From Bacteroidota bacterium (GTDB lineage: Bacteria; Bacteroidota; Bacteroidia; Chitinophagales; Chitinophagaceae), in the NCBI GenBank assembly GCA_023386395.1, contig JAEWJV010000587.1:1-6088 (forward strand): a stretch of DNA of 6,088 nucleotides. The letters run 5' to 3'. Positions 4,486-6,088 of this stretch are shown piece by piece (within the stretch, counting starts at the first letter, position 1; each line of letters begins with the position of its first letter). The notes under the pieces were generated by a model. That model was not told the origin of the DNA. It was given only the letters and a program-made list of their open reading frames with translations, and made no database searches. A program made the translations under genes and the position numbers.

Positions 4486-6088
4486 ATGCCTAAAGACAAT
4501 TCCATTCAATCGGTTTTAATTATTGGTTCAGGGCCTATCATTATTGGCCAGGCCTGCGAATTTGATTACAGCGGCTCGCAGGCAGCCCGCAGCCTGCGTG
4601 AAGAAGGCGTCAGGGTTACGCTTATTAACAGCAATCCCGCCACCATTATGACTGACCCCATGATGGCCGACAAGGTTTATCTTTTGCCCTTAACGCCTGA
4701 AAGCATTGAACAGATTTTACAAGAGAATAAAATAGATGCCGTATTGCCAACGATGGGCGGTCAAACGGCACTGAACCTTTGTATTGAAGCGGATGAATTA
4801 GGCTTGTGGGAAAAATATAATATACGTCTCATTGGTGTTGATATACAGGCTATTCAAGTGGCTGAAGACCGTGAAAAGTTCAGGCAGTTAATGCTTGATA
4901 TAGATATTAAAGTGGCGCCCAGCAGGGTAGCCAACAGTTTCCTGGAAGGAAAAGAATTCGCACAGGAAATTGGTTTCCCGCTGGTAATCCGCCCTTCATT
5001 CACTCTTGGCGGTACCGGCGGCGGTTTTGTGCACGATAAAACGGAACTGGATGAAGCCCTGCAGCGCGGTTTGCAGGCGTCGCCCATTCATGAGGCGCTG
5101 GTTGAAAAAGCGGTGCTTGGCTGGAAAGAGTTTGAACTGGAATTGCTGCGCGATAAAAGTGATAATGTGGTTATTATCTGCACAGTTGAAAACGTAGATC
5201 CTATGGGCGTTCATACCGGCGACTCCATCACCGTTGCCCCGGCCATGACATTAAGCGATTCTGCTTTCCAGGAAATGCGTAACCAGGCCATCAAAATGAT
5301 GCGCAGTCTCGGCAATTTTGCGGGTGGCTGTAATGTGCAGTTCGCCATTGATCCTGAAACAGAAGATATTATTTCAGTTGAAATTAACCCGCGTGTAAGC
5401 CGGTCTTCGGCACTGGCAAGTAAGGCAACAGGTTATCCAATTGCAAAAATTGCCGCGAAACTGGCTATTGGTTACACGTTGGATGAACTCAAGAACCAGA
5501 TCACCAAAACAACTTCGGCCTATTTTGAACCGGCGCTGGATTATGTAATTGTAAAAATGCCGCGCTGGAATTTTGATAAATTTAAAGGCGCTGATGATAC
5601 ACTGGGCCTGCAAATGAAAAGCGTTGGCGAGGTAATGGCCATCGGCAGAAGCTTTACAGAAGCCATTCAGAAAGCCTGCCAGAGCCTGGAGAACGAAGCT
5701 GTTGGTTTAGGTTATTATGGAAAGAGCATGATGAAAAGCGATGAACTGATCGAATACATCAAAACACCAAAGTGGGACCGTATTTTCCGCATTAAAGACG
5801 CACTGATGCAGGGTGTAACCATTAAAACAATTGTGCAGGCCACCCGTATTGACCGCTGGTTCATTTACCAGATACAGGAAATTGTAAGAATTGAAAAGCT
5901 GATTGCACAGCATACACTGGAAAACCTGCCGGAAGATCTTTTAAAAGAAGCCAAGCATAATGGTTTCAGTGATGAACAGATTGCCCGTATTTTAATTGAC
6001 CGCTGCACAGATGAAGAGGTGTATGAGAAACGTAAAGCACTCGGCATAACCCGTGTTTATAAAATGGTTGATACCTGCAGCGCAGAGT
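4486..6088 (+). CDS. carB: Carbamoyl-phosphate synthase large subunit, N-terminal half (cut by the right edge)
   Basis: CarB makes carbamoyl phosphate from bicarbonate, two ATP and ammonia channelled from the glutaminase subunit CarA, feeding pyrimidine and arginine synthesis in the cytosol. From the ATG at 4486 the frame is open for 534 codons to the window edge. It starts M-P-K and reaches the first nucleotide-binding strand G-S-G-P-I-I-I-G-Q at residues 14-22, followed by A-C-E-F-D-Y-S-G and later N-S-N-P-A-T-I-M-T-D (48-57). The residues that hold ATP and metal in the carboxyphosphate site fall at the same numbers as in E. coli: Arg129, Arg169 (in I-R-P-S-F-T), Glu215, Asn283, Gln285, Glu299, Asn301 and Arg303. 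Thus the whole carboxyphosphate domain (about 1-402) is intact and most of the oligomerization domain (about 403-553) follows, ending at D-T-C-S-A-E. The carbamoyl-phosphate and allosteric domains lie outside. carA is not upstream: the neighbour is on the other strand and carB has its own promoter. Confidence 0.98.
   Translation, partial: MPKDNSIQSVLIIGSGPIIIGQACEFDYSGSQAARSLREEGVRVTLINSNPATIMTDPMMADKVYLLPLTPESIEQILQENKIDAVLPTMGGQTALNLCIEADELGLWEKYNIRLIGVDIQAIQVAEDREKFRQLMLDIDIKVAPSRVANSFLEGKEFAQEIGFPLVIRPSFTLGGTGGGFVHDKTELDEALQRGLQASPIHEALVEKAVLGWKEFELELLRDKSDNVVIICTVENVDPMGVHTGDSITVAPAMTLSDSAFQEMRNQAIKMMRSLGNFAGGCNVQFAIDPETEDIISVEINPRVSRSSALASKATGYPIAKIAAKLAIGYTLDELKNQITKTTSAYFEPALDYVIVKMPRWNFDKFKGADDTLGLQMKSVGEVMAIGRSFTEAIQKACQSLENEAVGLGYYGKSMMKSDELIEYIKTPKWDRIFRIKDALMQGVTIKTIVQATRIDRWFIYQIQEIVRIEKLIAQHTLENLPEDLLKEAKHNGFSDEQIARILIDRCTDEEVYEKRKALGITRVYKMVDTCSAE

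Noticed and set aside
5006..5214. Open frames on both strands inside carB
   Set aside because: carB residues match the E. coli numbering through this stretch, so the other frames are shadows.
1..6088. A defence, mobile or otherwise undescribed multi-gene system
   Set aside because: Every sizeable gene belongs to a known family, the strands switch often, and no nuclease, toxin-antitoxin pair, reverse transcriptase, integrase or repeat array is seen. The methyltransferase is a small-molecule or generic type rather than a DNA methylase, since it has no DPPY-type motif IV or target-recognition domain.

Overview
The window reads as chromosomal DNA from a member of the Bacteroidota, probably of the Chitinophagaceae kind; the phylum is well supported, the family is a guess. 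Base composition is moderate to AT-rich. Start codons follow A/T-rich leaders without a Shine-Dalgarno sequence. Exact TAnnTTTG promoter -7 elements precede three genes, and two lipoproteins carry Bacteroidota-style lipoboxes, one of them a head GIN-domain (DUF2807) protein. No rRNA, tRNA, CRISPR array, insertion sequence or phage gene is visible.

Layout from left to right. Bases 1-151 (minus) hold the N-terminus of a lipoprotein that runs off the left edge. After a spacer there is a strong minus-strand terminator (about 326-366), then a GIN-domain lipoprotein (382-1035, minus) and a stand-alone class I glutamine amidotransferase (1149-1838, minus). A 157-base divergent region separates these from a small SAM-dependent methyltransferase (1996-2613, plus). 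A 236-base spacer precedes ruvB (2850-3884, plus). ruvB converges, with a 13-base gap, on a small YjdJ/NATD1-type acetyltransferase (3898-4188, minus). A 297-base spacer carrying a good promoter leads into carB (4486 to the right edge, plus), of which the first half is present.

The genes do not form one pathway. RuvB is the Holliday-junction branch-migration motor and CarB is the large subunit of carbamoyl-phosphate synthetase; neither partner gene (ruvA/ruvC, carA) lies in the window. The amidotransferase, methyltransferase and acetyltransferase are recognisable at family level but their substrates cannot be told from sequence. The two minus-strand lipoproteins are envelope proteins of unknown function. 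Strand switches occur at almost every gene, so most genes here look like single transcription units; the only plausible pair is amidotransferase plus GIN lipoprotein.

I looked for an undescribed system and did not find one. This is mostly ordinary core genome. The points most worth a second look are the lipoprotein start at the left edge, the very short predicted leader of carB, short repeated motifs around the methyltransferase, and the repeat-like spacer before ruvB.
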